This document shows, one piece after another, positions 25,928 to 34,981 of a DNA stretch of 64,000 bases (the first letter of the stretch is position 1; every line of letters begins with the position of its first letter). Below the pieces are notes generated by a model. That model worked only from the letters and a program-made list of their open reading frames with translations, had not been told where the DNA came from and did not search any database. The translations under genes were made by a program, and so were the position numbers. Where the stretch lies: assembly GCA_028278525.1 (NCBI GenBank), contig JANQEE010000066.1:1-64000 (forward strand). The letters are read 5' to 3'. This DNA comes from Minwuiaceae bacterium. Lineage in GTDB: Bacteria; Pseudomonadota; Alphaproteobacteria; Minwuiales; Minwuiaceae.

Positions 25928-27355
25928 TCAGAAGCCGTGCGCCGCGTGCGCGCCGAGCGACCAGACGAACTGTACCCAGATCGTGTCGGCCGTGTCCTCG
26001 TCGCCCCCGGCGTCCTCGTCGAAGTCGAACCAGTCGCGATTGTACTGAAGCCGTATCAGACTGTTCTCGCTGGGATACCAGGTGATGTTCGGCGAGAGCC
26101 GCATGCGCTCGTCCCGGAACGGTCCGTTGAACAGATCCTGATCGTTGGCGTCGGCATAGCCGAAGCGTAGGCCTGCGACCCAACCGGGCTTGAAGCCCCA
26201 GAGCGCCTGTGTATAGAAGCCGTAGTCCTCGAGGTCCTCGTCGCCGTCCTCGCCGCGGAACTCGAACTCGCGCAGAATGCCCTCTGCCTGCAGCGAGACG
26301 AACGGGAAGCCGCGTTCGTTGGAGACGGGCTGCCACTTGATGTAGATGTCGCTGCCGAGCAGGAACGTATCGGCATTGGCGTCGGTGTCGTTCGGCCCGA
26401 TCGCGCCGGAAACGCCAATGTTCATGCTGACCGTGTCGGACAGATCGAAGCCGTTGAGCCAGCGCGCGGAATAGAGCAGGTCGCCGAGGTTGCGGATCTG
26501 CCGCTTGTCGCCGCCCTCTTCTTCCTCTTCCTCCTCGCCGCCGCCGGCGGGGATGAGCAGTTCCTCGTTTTCCTCGCTTAAGAAACCGAACACCGTCTCG
26601 CCGTCCGAATTCTGGACGCCGACCGTGATCTCGGAGAAAAAGGGCAGTGGCGTGAGCCAGGACAGCCGCGCGCCCGGGCTGCGCAGGCCGTCGGGGCCGA
26701 GCAGCCGCGTCGCGACGAAGGACTGGTCGACGAACGCCCATTCGTGGGAGTGCTGCGTGTTGGCGCGGCCGAATTCGGTGAAGTACATGCCGGCCTTGGC
26801 CTGCAGGCCATAGGGCAGGCCGCGCGTGGTCGCGAACGCTTCTTCAAGCTCCAGCTTGGTCTCGCCTTCAGCGTCGATCTGCAGCGCCAGCGTTGCCTGC
26901 GCGTCGAAATAGGGATCGACCGTGCCCGAGGCGATCCATTCCAGCGACTTGAGCCGGAATCCGTTCTTGTTGGGATCGTGGTCGGCGGCCTGCAACTGGC
27001 TGAGAATGCTGTTTGGCACGCTGGAGCCGCCGGCGGCGAGATCGGCGGTGACGCCGAGATCAAGGTCCAAGCCACCGATGCTGTAGCTGCCGTGCTGGTC
27101 CTTCGAGGCCTGGGCCGGCGGCTGGGTGGTCGCGGCGTTTGCGGCTGCATTGCTCCGCCGCTCTACCGCGCGCACGCGGCCCTCCAGCGCCTCGATCTGC
27201 CGGCGATGCACCGCCTCCATTTCTTTCATCTGCTGTTTCGCCGTCTCGAGCGCCTGTTTCAGATCGCCCAATTCGTCGGCGCCGGCGCTTGCCGGCAACA
27301 ATACGCTTGCCACGACGGCGCCAAGCGCCGCGCGACGGAACGGTCCCGCGACCAT
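25928..27355 (-). CDS. Outer-membrane beta-barrel protein, probably zinc-regulated
   Basis: About 475 residues. I prefer the ATG at 27355 because AGGAGG lies just upstream; an in-frame ATG at 27370 is the alternative. A Sec signal (ASVLLPASAGA) is followed by a coiled coil (about residues 25-70, KQALETAKQQMKEMEAVHRR), then a barrel with alternating strands ending in VWSLGAHAAHGF. An acidic loop (GGGEEEEEEEGG) may bind metal. It is the first gene after a Zur-type palindrome and precedes the ABC binding protein and permease, so it is likely the outer-membrane entry route for the metal. Confidence 0.75.
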   Translation of the reverse strand: MVAGPFRRAALGAVVASVLLPASAGADELGDLKQALETAKQQMKEMEAVHRRQIEALEGRVRAVERRSNAAANAATTQPPAQASKDQHGSYSIGGLDLDLGVTADLAAGGSSVPNSILSQLQAADHDPNKNGFRLKSLEWIASGTVDPYFDAQATLALQIDAEGETKLELEEAFATTRGLPYGLQAKAGMYFTEFGRANTQHSHEWAFVDQSFVATRLLGPDGLRSPGARLSWLTPLPFFSEITVGVQNSDGETVFGFLSEENEELLIPAGGGEEEEEEEGGDKRQIRNLGDLLYSARWLNGFDLSDTVSMNIGVSGAIGPNDTDANADTFLLGSDIYIKWQPVSNERGFPFVSLQAEGILREFEFRGEDGDEDLEDYGFYTQALWGFKPGWVAGLRFGYADANDQDLFNGPFRDERMRLSPNITWYPSENSLIRLQYNRDWFDFDEDAGGDEDTADTIWVQFVWSLGAHAAHGF

Positions 27356-27501
27356 CCGATCCCTCCTCATTTACACTGATCGATTGGCGGCTTCATCGGG
27401 ACAGCGGCAAACATGCCGCACAGGCAGCGCCCAAGCCCGACAACGCGTCCATCGAAGACTTCCCCTCCACACGCCATATACTGGCATCGGATGAAGTATA
27501 A

Positions 27502-27519
27502 GTTATGTTATAACATTAC
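27502..27519. promoter_or_regulatory. Zur-type operator
   Basis: GTTATGTTATAACATTAC contains the perfect 12-bp palindrome ATGTTATAACAT (27505-27516), matching the Zur boxes known from alphaproteobacteria. It lies about 150 bases before the outer-membrane gene. The same 12 bases occur at 30307-30318 before znuA. The rest of 27371-27560 holds no gene. Confidence 0.85.
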
Positions 27520-27560
27520 ATCAAGGATATTGATTCTGGGAACGGCCCGCCATCCGGAGC

Positions 27561-28844
27561 CTAAGGGGAGCCGGTGCGCAGAACGGCCGCCAGCGCGCCG
27601 CGGGCCGCCTCGGTGACCGGGTGGTCGGGGCCGAAAGCCTTTTCGTTGATTGCCAGGGCGCGGCGGTAGAGCGGCTCGGCCGCGGCGGGGCGGCCCTCAT
27701 CGCGGTAGAACGCGGCCATGTTCGACAGGGTGACGGCGAGCGCCGGATGGTCGGCGCCAAGAGCCGCCTCTTCGATTTCGGCCGCCCGGCGATACAGCAG
27801 CTCGGCCCGGGCGCCGCGATCCAGCTTGCGGTAGACCAGAGCCAGGTTCGACATCGGCGTCGCGACCGGGCGGCCGCCGATGCCGTGAACGTTTTGCGCG
27901 ATCGCCAGCGCCCTCTTCAGCAACGGCTCCGCCTCCTCGAAGCGCCCCTGGTCGAGATATGTCATGGCCATATTGTTGAGCAGGCGGACGATAGACGGAT
28001 GATCGCGGCCGAGGCTTGCTTCCCGGACGGTCAGGGCGCGGCGATAGAACGACTGCGCCATGCCGGCATCGCCGGTGTCGGCTGCCAAAGCGGCGAGGTT
28101 GCCGAGCGTAACGGCGAGCACGGGATGATCCGGCCCGACCGTTGCGGTCTGGATCGACAGCGCCTGACGATAGAACCGCTCCGCCTCCTCGTTGTCGCCG
28201 CGGTCGCGGTGCAGCATGCCGAGATTGTTCAGAACGGTCGCGGCCAGGCGATGCTGCTGCCCGTGCGCCTTCTCGATCACCGCCAGGGCCTGCCGGTACA
28301 GCGGCTCGGCAGCGTCCGGCTTGCCCGCCGCGCGATGCAGTTCGGCGAGATTATTCAAGGTGACGGCAACCGCCGGATGCTCATGGCCGAGCTCCTCTCT
28401 GTCGATGGCGAGCGCGCGCCTAAACAGGGGCAGCGCCTCGGCGCGACGGCCCTGTGTCTTGTAGAGGACGGCGAGGTTGCCGAGCACGGGCGCCACCGAC
28501 GGATGGCCGGCGCCACGCGCCCGTACCAGGATGGCGATGGCGCGCCGGTAGAGCGGTTCCGCCGCTTCGGCATTGCCCTGCTTGCGGTGCAGCTCGGCAA
28601 GGCCGTTCAACAGCGTGGCAAGCGTCGGATGATCCGATCCGTATTCCCGCTCGCCCAATGCTAGGGCCCGGACGGCATGGTCTGTGGCCTCGTTGAACCG
28701 CCCCTTCTCGGCCAGGGAGCGATACTGCCCATAGGCGGCCAGCAATGCATCGGATTCGGCCAGCGCCGGCCGAAGCGGCGACAACGCGACCAGCAGGCAA
28801 ATGGCCAGCCGTGGTGCCTTTTTTGGTGCAATGCGTCCAGCCAC
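27561..28844 (-). CDS. Secreted tetratricopeptide-repeat protein (kinesin-light-chain type)
   Basis: 427 residues from a GTG with GGAGG upstream. A Sec signal (about residues 12-30) is followed by nine to ten 42-residue TPR units with the pattern EPLYRRALAI...HPxVAxxLNNLAxLYRxxGR. The DNA shows the matching 126-base periodicity. A protein-protein scaffold in the periplasm or outside the cell; partner unknown. It lies between the two Zur boxes, but neither box is clearly in its promoter. Confidence 0.85.
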   Translation of the reverse strand: MAGRIAPKKAPRLAICLLVALSPLRPALAESDALLAAYGQYRSLAEKGRFNEATDHAVRALALGEREYGSDHPTLATLLNGLAELHRKQGNAEAAEPLYRRAIAILVRARGAGHPSVAPVLGNLAVLYKTQGRRAEALPLFRRALAIDREELGHEHPAVAVTLNNLAELHRAAGKPDAAEPLYRQALAVIEKAHGQQHRLAATVLNNLGMLHRDRGDNEEAERFYRQALSIQTATVGPDHPVLAVTLGNLAALAADTGDAGMAQSFYRRALTVREASLGRDHPSIVRLLNNMAMTYLDQGRFEEAEPLLKRALAIAQNVHGIGGRPVATPMSNLALVYRKLDRGARAELLYRRAAEIEEAALGADHPALAVTLSNMAAFYRDEGRPAAAEPLYRRALAINEKAFGPDHPVTEAARGALAAVLRTGSP

Positions 28845-28931
28845 GGATCGATCCTCCGCGCCTTATAGGCGTGGATCCAGGCTACGAATTCGCTCTTAAA
28901 TTTCCGCTACCGCCCGGCCGGGCAGGCGCGG

Positions 28932-29195
28932 TCAGGGACGGCCGATGCGGGGCCCGCCCTTGCCGCTCTGGCCGAAGCTCTTGTTCAGGATCGCGCTGCT
29001 GCTCTCGGCGAGTTGGATCGATTCCGTCAGCAGATTCAGGATCTTAATGTTGTTATCGAGGACCTGGCGCGCTTCCGGCCGTTTGTCGTCGGTGATCTTG
29101 TTCGCCCGCTTTATGATATCGGCGCGAATAATCGACAGGATGTCTTCAAGCCGGTGGCCATCCGGATTTTCGTCGGTCGAAAGAAAGTGTGTCAT
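28932..29195 (-). CDS. Small hypothetical protein
   Basis: 87 residues, soluble and helical (HRLEDILSIIRADIIKRANKI), with a flexible Gly-rich C-terminus (GQSGKGGPRIGRP). A plausible ribosome site (AGG) precedes the ATG. No family recognised. It lies between znuA and the TPR gene; a CGCC-TTATA-GGCG hairpin follows it (about 28859-28871). Confidence 0.55.
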   Translation of the reverse strand: MTHFLSTDENPDGHRLEDILSIIRADIIKRANKITDDKRPEARQVLDNNIKILNLLTESIQLAESSSAILNKSFGQSGKGGPRIGRP

Positions 29196-29281
29196 CGCTG
29201 ACCTGCCCTAAGCGGAACCAGACGGGCGGCAGTATTCTGCGAAACTGGTTAATTTCGTCTGAATGCCGCCGAGGCGATCCG

Positions 29282-30253
29282 TCAGGAAGCCGGCGCGAGG
29301 CAGGTGCGAAGCGAGTCCGCCAGCCGCCGCATGAGGGCGAAATAGGCGTCCGGGCCGGCCGTCAGGTCGTGGCCGAGCGGGTCGAGCACGCCGGTCCTGA
29401 CGTCTGTCCCCTCGATCAGGGTGTCGACGATGGCGGGGCGGAACTGCGGTTCGGAAAATACGCAGGCGGCGTCCAGCCGGGTCAGTTTGCCGCGAATCTG
29501 GGCGAGCCGGCGCGCGCCGGGCGTCCGATCCGGACTGGCGGTCACCGATCCGACGGCGTTGAGACGATAGTGCCGCTCGAAATACTGGTAGGCGTCGTGG
29601 AACACCACGTAGGGCCGGTCGCGAATTGGCGCCAGCGCCTGCTCCAGTTCGGCATCCAGGCCGTCGAGGCGGGCCGCCGTGCGGGCCCCGTTCTCCGCAT
29701 AGCGAGTGGCGTTTTCGGGATCGACTTCGCTTAAGACCTTGACCGCATGTGCGACGATCTTCCGGGCATTGCCCGGATCCAGCCAGACATGCAGGTCGCC
29801 GGCTTCGTGGCCATGGCCGTGGTCGTCGTGGCCATGATCGTCGTGGCCGTGGTCGTGGTCGTCGACCTCCCAATCCCCACCTTCGCGCACGGGCAGCAAT
29901 TTGAGCCCTGCATCATGGCCGAGTTCCAGCACCCGCTTGCCGGCGCCGAGGCTCTCAACGGTTTTCTCGAAGAAGCTCTCCAGGCCCGGCCCGACCCAGA
30001 CGATCAGGTCCGCCGCGGCCACCATCCGCGCATCCGAGGGACGGAGCGCATAGGCGTGGGGCGAGGCGGCGCCCTTAACCAGCAGCCCCGGCTCCGCCAC
30101 GCCCTGCATGACGGAGGCGACCAGGGAGTGGATGGGCAAAAGCGTGACCACCACTTTCGGCGCCGCCACGGCTCCGGCCGGCACCATAAACGCGGCTGCG
30201 ATGGCCACAACGCAGAAGGCATTCCGCGCGCGGCGGACAAACTGATCGATCAC
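29282..30253 (-). CDS. znuA: Zinc ABC transporter substrate-binding protein ZnuA
   Basis: About 323 residues from a GTG at 30253 with AAGGAA upstream; an ATG further up (30337) would read through the operator. A Sec signal is followed by PKVVVTLLPIHSLVASVM, ASPHAYALRPSDARM, a histidine-rich loop (HDHGHDDHGHDDHGHGHE, about residues 135-152) and VVFHDAYQYFERHY, the metal ligands and His-loop characteristic of ZnuA. It captures zinc in the periplasm. No permease or ATPase is adjacent. Confidence 0.93.
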   Translation of the reverse strand: MIDQFVRRARNAFCVVAIAAAFMVPAGAVAAPKVVVTLLPIHSLVASVMQGVAEPGLLVKGAASPHAYALRPSDARMVAAADLIVWVGPGLESFFEKTVESLGAGKRVLELGHDAGLKLLPVREGGDWEVDDHDHGHDDHGHDDHGHGHEAGDLHVWLDPGNARKIVAHAVKVLSEVDPENATRYAENGARTAARLDGLDAELEQALAPIRDRPYVVFHDAYQYFERHYRLNAVGSVTASPDRTPGARRLAQIRGKLTRLDAACVFSEPQFRPAIVDTLIEGTDVRTGVLDPLGHDLTAGPDAYFALMRRLADSLRTCLAPAS

Positions 30254-30306
30254 GTAGCATTTCCTTGAATACCGGCCGCCCGAGCAGCCGGATTGAACCC
30301 AGGAAA

Positions 30307-30318
30307 ATGTTATAACAT
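30307..30318. promoter_or_regulatory. Zur-type operator upstream of znuA
   Basis: ATGTTATAACAT within AATGTTATAACATTAC, identical in its core to the box at 27505-27516, 54 bases upstream of the znuA start. It predicts repression in zinc-replete cells. Confidence 0.9.
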
Positions 30319-30344
30319 TACAAAATATGGCGATCAAGACGCCG

Positions 30345-30767
30345 TCAGTTGTTGGCGGGGCGCCGGCGGAAGCCGTCGAGCGCCATCTCGTCTAGCGCGA
30401 TCTGGTCGCGCCGGTCGGCCTCTGCCTGGGCCCGGCGCTGATGCGCTTCCAGCGACAATTCGAGCTTCTTAACCTCCCGGAACGCGCCGCGCAGCGCCTC
30501 ATGCGCCTCTTCCAGGCGGCCGTCGACGTCCGAGACCGACTCCTCCAGCGCCGCGACCTTCGCGACCTGGGCAGCGCGGTAGGCGGGAAAGACGAAAAGC
30601 ACGTCGCCAGCGGCCGCGGCGACCCTGCTCTCCTCGTCGCTCTCGGCTTCGAGCTGGCCGATCTGGTCGAGGAGTTGCCGGCGCAGACCTTCCAGGTCGG
30701 CAACCGCCTGCCGCCGCTCGTCAAGCCGCCATTTGGCGAGCCGGATCAGGTTGTGGAGAAACTTCAC
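30345..30767 (-). CDS. fliJ: Flagellar export protein FliJ
   Basis: 140 residues, almost wholly coiled coil (LARWK-like start [16 protein letters not shown]), as expected for the FliJ stalk of the flagellar type III export gate. Its ATG overlaps the fliI stop as ATGA. Sequence identity in this family is low, so the call rests on size, helical content and position. Confidence 0.85.
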   Translation of the reverse strand: MKFLHNLIRLAKWRLDERRQAVADLEGLRRQLLDQIGQLEAESDEESRVAAAAGDVLFVFPAYRAAQVAKVAALEESVSDVDGRLEEAHEALRGAFREVKKLELSLEAHQRRAQAEADRRDQIALDEMALDGFRRRPANN

Positions 30768-32125
30768 GCCGCCTCGCCCGACGGATCGCCAGCCGCCGGC
30801 GCGGCGTCCGCCCCGCCGGCACCAAGCAATTCGGCGAGTTGCCGGTAGCCGTCGTCGAGGCTTGACCGCTCCCGCATATCCTGGGACAGGAAGGCTTCAA
30901 GCGCGGCATTGTAGTGGATCGCCTCGTCGACCCGGGGGTCGGCCCCGGCCCGGTAGGCGCCGATGCGAATCATTTCCGCCATGTCCTCATAGACCGCCAG
31001 CAACTGGCGAGCGCGATTGACCACGGCGTTCTGGTCGTCGGTGTTGCAGCCCGGCATGGTCCGGGAGATCGACCGCAATATGTTGATCGCCGGGAACCGG
31101 CCGCGCTCGGCGATCGAGCGTTCCAGGACGATATGGCCGTCGAGAATGCCGCGCACCGCATCGGCGATCGGCTCGTTGTGGTCGTCGCCTTCGACCAGGA
31201 CCGTAAAGAGACCGGTGATCGAGCCCTGGCCGGCCCCGGGGCCGGCACGCTCCAGCAGCTTCGGCAGCTCGGCGAACACGGTCGGCGTGTAGCCCTTGCT
31301 GGCCGGCGGCTCGCCGCCCGACAGGCCGATTTCCCGCTGCGCCATGGCGAAGCGGGTCACCGAATCCATCAGGCAGAGCACCTCCGACCCACGGTCCCGG
31401 AAAAACTCGGCCAGGGTCAGCGTTAGATAGGCGGCCTGCCGGCGGACCAAGGCTGGTTCGTCCGACGTCGCCACGACGATGACGCTGCGGGCGAGGCCCT
31501 CGGGACCGAGATAGTCCTCGACGAATTCCTGCACTTCGCGGCCCCGTTCGCCGATCAGCCCGATCACATTGACGTCCGACGTCGTGAACCGGGCCAGCAT
31601 GGACAGCATGACGGACTTGCCGACGCCGGAGCCGGAGAAGATCCCCATCCGCTGGCCCTGGCAACAGCTTAAGAAAGTGTTCATCGCCCGGACGCCGAGG
31701 TCGATCTTGGGGCCCACGCGCTGACGCTCGTGCGCCGCCGGCGGCCGTGCGCGGAACGGATAGGCCAGGTTGCCGGACCGGAGCGGCCCGGCGCCGTCGA
31801 CCGGCTGACCCATGCCGTCGACCACGCGGCCAAGCCAGCTCTCGTCCGGATAGATCACCGCTTCCGGCTGGCCGATTACGGCCTTGCAGCCGATGCCGAT
31901 GCCGTCCAGCGAGCCGAACGGCATCGCCAGAGCCCGGCCGCCCCGGAAGCCGACGACCTCGCATTCGGTGACCCCGTCGCCCCGGGTTTCAACCGACAGG
32001 CGACTGCCGATACTAAGACGCCGCTCTATGCCACCGACCTCGACCAGAAGGCCCTGGATGGCGACCACCCGGCCGTACAGACGATAGGTCGGCAAACGGC
32101 CAAGCTCGGACAGCAGGTTCTGCAA
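30764..32125 (-). CDS. fliI: Flagellar export ATPase FliI
   Basis: Walker A is [13 protein letters not shown] and Walker B lies in [15 protein letters not shown]; the C-terminal part continues the FliI/SctN fold. I favour the TTG at 32125 (453 residues, the usual length) because upstream residues look non-conserved and a GCGAGG stretch precedes it; an in-frame ATG at 32281 would add 52 residues. It powers export of flagellar components and is cotranscribed with fliJ. Confidence 0.93.
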   Translation of the reverse strand: MQNLLSELGRLPTYRLYGRVVAIQGLLVEVGGIERRLSIGSRLSVETRGDGVTECEVVGFRGGRALAMPFGSLDGIGIGCKAVIGQPEAVIYPDESWLGRVVDGMGQPVDGAGPLRSGNLAYPFRARPPAAHERQRVGPKIDLGVRAMNTFLSCCQGQRMGIFSGSGVGKSVMLSMLARFTTSDVNVIGLIGERGREVQEFVEDYLGPEGLARSVIVVATSDEPALVRRQAAYLTLTLAEFFRDRGSEVLCLMDSVTRFAMAQREIGLSGGEPPASKGYTPTVFAELPKLLERAGPGAGQGSITGLFTVLVEGDDHNEPIADAVRGILDGHIVLERSIAERGRFPAINILRSISRTMPGCNTDDQNAVVNRARQLLAVYEDMAEMIRIGAYRAGADPRVDEAIHYNAALEAFLSQDMRERSSLDDGYRQLAELLGAGGADAAPAAGDPSGEAA

Positions 32126-32297
32126 TACAGCCTCGCGAAAACCCCGGTAAGACCGGCTTCGGTACAAGTTTATTAAAGTGTCTGGCGCAAGATTTAAGTT
32201 TAGGTAAAATCCGGCCGCTTCGGTAACTCGCTTGATTCGTAGACCAGCCTTGTCGACGTCAAAAAATTTGGCGGTTGCCAAAAGGAATCACCGCCTG

Positions 32298-32312
32298 TTA
32301 ATCCTTGTTTAA
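32298..32312. promoter_or_regulatory. CtrA-binding box between fliI and ctrA
   Basis: TTAA-TCCTTGT-TTAA (32298-32312) is an exact match to the TTAA-N7-TTAA CtrA consensus. It lies 63 bases before the ctrA ATG, fitting autoregulation, and 170 bases before the fliI start, fitting CtrA control of flagellar genes. A TTAA-AAG-TTAA cluster follows. Confidence 0.85.
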
Positions 32313-32374
32313 CCTTAAAAGTTAATAGTGGGGTCACGTGGCAGCGGCGTGGACCGCCCCCGGAGGTTTAGAAA

Positions 32375-33088
32375 ATGCGTGTTTTGCTGATCGAAGACGA
32401 CTCGGCGATGGCCCAGAGCATCGAGATGATGCTCACGAACGAGGGACTGAACGTCTATGTGACGGACCTCGGGGAAGAGGGCCTGGATCTCGGAAAACTG
32501 TACGACTACGACATCATCATCCTGGACCTGAATCTGCCGGATATGCACGGCTATGAAGTCCTGAAAAAGCTGCGCCTGTCCAAGGTGGATACGCCGATCC
32601 TGATCCTGTCGGGGATGGCCGAGCCGGACAGCAAGGTCAAGGGCCTCGGCTTCGGCGCCGACGACTACCTGACCAAGCCGTTCAACAAGGACGAGCTGGT
32701 CGCGCGCATCCACGCGATCGTGCGGCGGTCCAAGGGGCACTCCCAGTCGGTGATCAACACCGGCGCGCTGACCGTCAACCTCGACACCAAGTCGGTCGAG
32801 GTGAACGGCCAGCGGCTGCACCTGACCGGCAAGGAATACGCCATGCTGGAACTGCTGTCGCTGCGCAAGGGCACGACGCTGACCAAGGAGATGTTCCTGA
32901 ACCATCTCTACGGCGGCATGGACGAGCCGGAACTGAAAATCATCGACGTCTTCATCTGCAAACTGCGCAAGAAGCTGGCGACCGCTACCGGCGGCGACCA
33001 CTACATCGAGACGGTTTGGGGACGCGGCTATGTGCTGCGCGATCCGCCGGCGCAGGAAGGGTCCGAGCCGCGGCGCGCCGCCGGCTGA
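32375..33088 (+). CDS. ctrA: Cell-cycle/motility response regulator CtrA
   Basis: 237 residues with CGGAGG upstream. Receiver domain (residues 1-120) with acidic pocket ED, the phospho-Asp in [17 protein letters not shown], and Lys in [10 protein letters not shown]; OmpR-type winged helix (130-231) with [16 protein letters not shown] and [11 protein letters not shown]. This is the CtrA pattern. It receives phosphate through CckA-ChpT; chpT lies at 41.7-42.3 kb. In non-Caulobacter alphaproteobacteria CtrA often governs motility rather than the cell cycle. Confidence 0.95.
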   Translation: MRVLLIEDDSAMAQSIEMMLTNEGLNVYVTDLGEEGLDLGKLYDYDIIILDLNLPDMHGYEVLKKLRLSKVDTPILILSGMAEPDSKVKGLGFGADDYLTKPFNKDELVARIHAIVRRSKGHSQSVINTGALTVNLDTKSVEVNGQRLHLTGKEYAMLELLSLRKGTTLTKEMFLNHLYGGMDEPELKIIDVFICKLRKKLATATGGDHYIETVWGRGYVLRDPPAQEGSEPRRAAG

Positions 33089-33111
33089 CCGGAGATCCCC
33101 ACCCAACGATC

Positions 33112-33138
33112 AAGGGCCGCCCATTGGGCGGCCCTTTT
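33112..33138 (+). terminator. Intrinsic terminator after ctrA
   Basis: AAGGGCCGCCC-ATT-GGGCGGCCC followed by TTTT. Confidence 0.92.
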
Positions 33139-33190
33139 GATTCTGAGGTGGGGTGATTCCTGTGTCGGAGGTTTCCACTGACGTGGAAAC

Positions 33191-33274
33191 GGCTTTACCG
33201 TCCCACTCCCCCACCCGGCCACCCACGGGAGTATCCTTGCATGGGTGGCCGGTGGGGAGCGGGACGGTAAAGCC
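33191..33274. repeat. Long intergenic hairpin, family copy 1
   Basis: Arms of about 33 bases (GGCTTTACCGTCCC... and ...GGGACGGTAAAGCC) pair almost perfectly around the loop. The inner part, CCACCCA-N16-TGGGTGG, and the CTCCCC/GGGGAG segment recur in the hairpin at 63523-63609, so this is a dispersed element rather than a simple terminator. Confidence 0.75.
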
Positions 33275-33276
33275 TC

Positions 33277-33306
33277 TTGACATATATTTGCATTGACAAA
33301 TATTGT
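33277..33306 (+). promoter_or_regulatory. Promoter with MarR-type operator
   Basis: TTGACA (33277-33282) and TATTGT (33301-33306), 18 bases apart, flank the palindrome ATATTTG-N6-CAAATAT (33284-33303). Size and position fit a site for the MarR regulator encoded downstream in the same operon. Confidence 0.65.
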
Positions 33307-33356
33307 ATTTGCAATTAACATCCTGCCCAATCGGCATCAAGGACAGGAACGCGATC

Positions 33357-34436
33357 ATGGATTTCGGCTACTTCACGCTCAGCGACAACCGCTATCCGGG
33401 CAATACGCGGACGCCGGAGGCGTTCATCCGCGAGATCTACGAGCAGGGGCTGTGGGCCGAGGAAGTGGGCCTGAATTCGGCCTGGATCGGCGAGCACCAT
33501 TTCAACCTGCTGGGCGTGAACGCCTGCCCCAACATGCTGCTGGCGCAACTGGCGGGCGCCACCAGCCGCATCCGGCTGGCCCCGGCGGTCGTGCTGCTGC
33601 CGGTGCATCATCCGCTGCACGTGGCCGAGGAATGGGCGACGCTGGACCTGTTGTCCGGCGGGCGGGTCGACTTCGCCGCCGGGCGCGGCTACGACAAGCT
33701 GGAATACGGGCCGTTCCAGGCGTCGTTCGAGGACTCGGCTGAGATCTTCGCCGAGGGGCTGGAGATCCTGTGGCGGGCCTGGACGGAGACCGGCAAGTTC
33801 TCCCACTACGGCAAGTTCTATCAGTTCGACGATATCGACGTCCGGCCGAAGCCGGTGCAGAACCCGCTGCGCCCCTACGTGGCCTGCTTCTCGCGGCCGA
33901 GCATGGAGCTGGCCGCGAAGAACGACTGGAACATCATCTACGCGCCATTCGCCGCCGCCATGGTCTACGGCTCGCTGGCGGACGCGGTCAGGGTCTATCG
34001 CGAACAGTGCGACCAGCAGCACCAGCGCGAAGCGCAGCGGGCCATGTGCTCCTACTTTATCCATATCGCGGATACGCCGGAGGAAGAGGCGTATGGGCGC
34101 GAGGCGCTGATCCGCTATTTCCACGACGCGCTGATCGCCGCCTTCCCGTCGAACCCGGACAAGATGCCGCCGACCTACAAGTACTTCATCGAGATCGTCG
34201 ACATCCTGAAGAACATGAAGCCGGAGAACCTGACGTCCAAGTCGGTGCTGGTCGGATCCACCGACAAGATCATCGAGGACCTGAAGCAGGTGGAGGCTGC
34301 CGGCATCTCCGAAGTCATCCTTTATTTCAACTACGGCCTGAAGCCGCATGCCATGGTCAAGGAGCAGATGCAGCGCTTCATGACCGATATCGCGCCGGCC
34401 TTCAACGGCGCCCACACCAAGCTGAGCGCGGCCTGA
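33357..34436 (+). CDS. Luciferase-like (LLM class) flavin-dependent oxidoreductase
   Basis: About 359 residues, started at the ATG after AGGAACGC. The bacterial luciferase fold is shown by the N-terminal FGYFTLSDNRYPG, GLNSAWIGEHHF, RIRLAPAVVLLPVHHPLHVAEEWATLD in the family pattern, and GRVDFAAGRGYDKLEY. It should use FMNH2 and O2; the substrate is unknown. Its stop overlaps the MarR start by one base, and a MarR-type operator sits in its promoter. Confidence 0.92.
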   Translation: MDFGYFTLSDNRYPGNTRTPEAFIREIYEQGLWAEEVGLNSAWIGEHHFNLLGVNACPNMLLAQLAGATSRIRLAPAVVLLPVHHPLHVAEEWATLDLLSGGRVDFAAGRGYDKLEYGPFQASFEDSAEIFAEGLEILWRAWTETGKFSHYGKFYQFDDIDVRPKPVQNPLRPYVACFSRPSMELAAKNDWNIIYAPFAAAMVYGSLADAVRVYREQCDQQHQREAQRAMCSYFIHIADTPEEEAYGREALIRYFHDALIAAFPSNPDKMPPTYKYFIEIVDILKNMKPENLTSKSVLVGSTDKIIEDLKQVEAAGISEVILYFNYGLKPHAMVKEQMQRFMTDIAPAFNGAHTKLSAA

Positions 34437-34900
34437 TGCGGCTCGACCTCGGCGATTACCTGCCCTACCTGCTGAACCGGGCCGGCACCAAGATCGCCGT
34501 CAGCTTCACCGCCGCGGTGCGGCAGTACGGGATCACGCTGCCGATGTGGCGGGTGCTGGTCGCACTGCATTACGACGAGGGCCAGCGTATGGGGCAATTG
34601 GGGCGGCTCACCTCGATCGACGTATCGACGCTCACGCGGATCGTCGACGGGCTGGAAAATCGCGAACTGATCGAGCGCCGGCGGGGCGACGGCGACGCCC
34701 GGTCGGTGCGGGTGCATCTCACAGCGTCGGGCCGCTCGCTGACTGAACGGATCATTCCGTTGGCCGAGCACTACGAGACGGTGGCGCTATCCGGGTTCAG
34801 CGCCGACGAAGCGGCGCTGCTGAAAGACATGCTGCGCCGCCTGCACGACAACATGGACGAGTTGGACGAAACCGAGTTGCCTTTGGCGAATACCGGCTAA
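34436..34900 (+). CDS. MarR family transcriptional regulator
   Basis: 154 residues: dimerisation helices flanking a winged helix (IDVSTLTRIVDGLENRELIERRRGDGDARSVRVHLT pattern, about residues 62-98, with the conserved D-x-R wing). ATG overlaps the TGA of the monooxygenase gene. Probably represses its own operon and is released by a phenolic or oxidised ligand. Confidence 0.93.
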   Translation: MRLDLGDYLPYLLNRAGTKIAVSFTAAVRQYGITLPMWRVLVALHYDEGQRMGQLGRLTSIDVSTLTRIVDGLENRELIERRRGDGDARSVRVHLTASGRSLTERIIPLAEHYETVALSGFSADEAALLKDMLRRLHDNMDELDETELPLANTG

Positions 34901-34981
34901 CGCTCCGTTGATTGGATCGGACGCCGCGCGTCCGGTAAGGTCCGCCGATCGGACAATAACGAACCAATCGGCGGGGATGCG

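Noticed and set aside
27561-28844. Regular 126-base repetition that could suggest a CRISPR or satellite array.
   Set aside because: It follows codon-aligned 42-residue TPR units; no constant repeats with unique spacers are present.
29800-29875. Short tandem DNA repeat (TGGCCATGATCGTCG-like).
   Set aside because: It encodes the His/Asp-rich loop of ZnuA.
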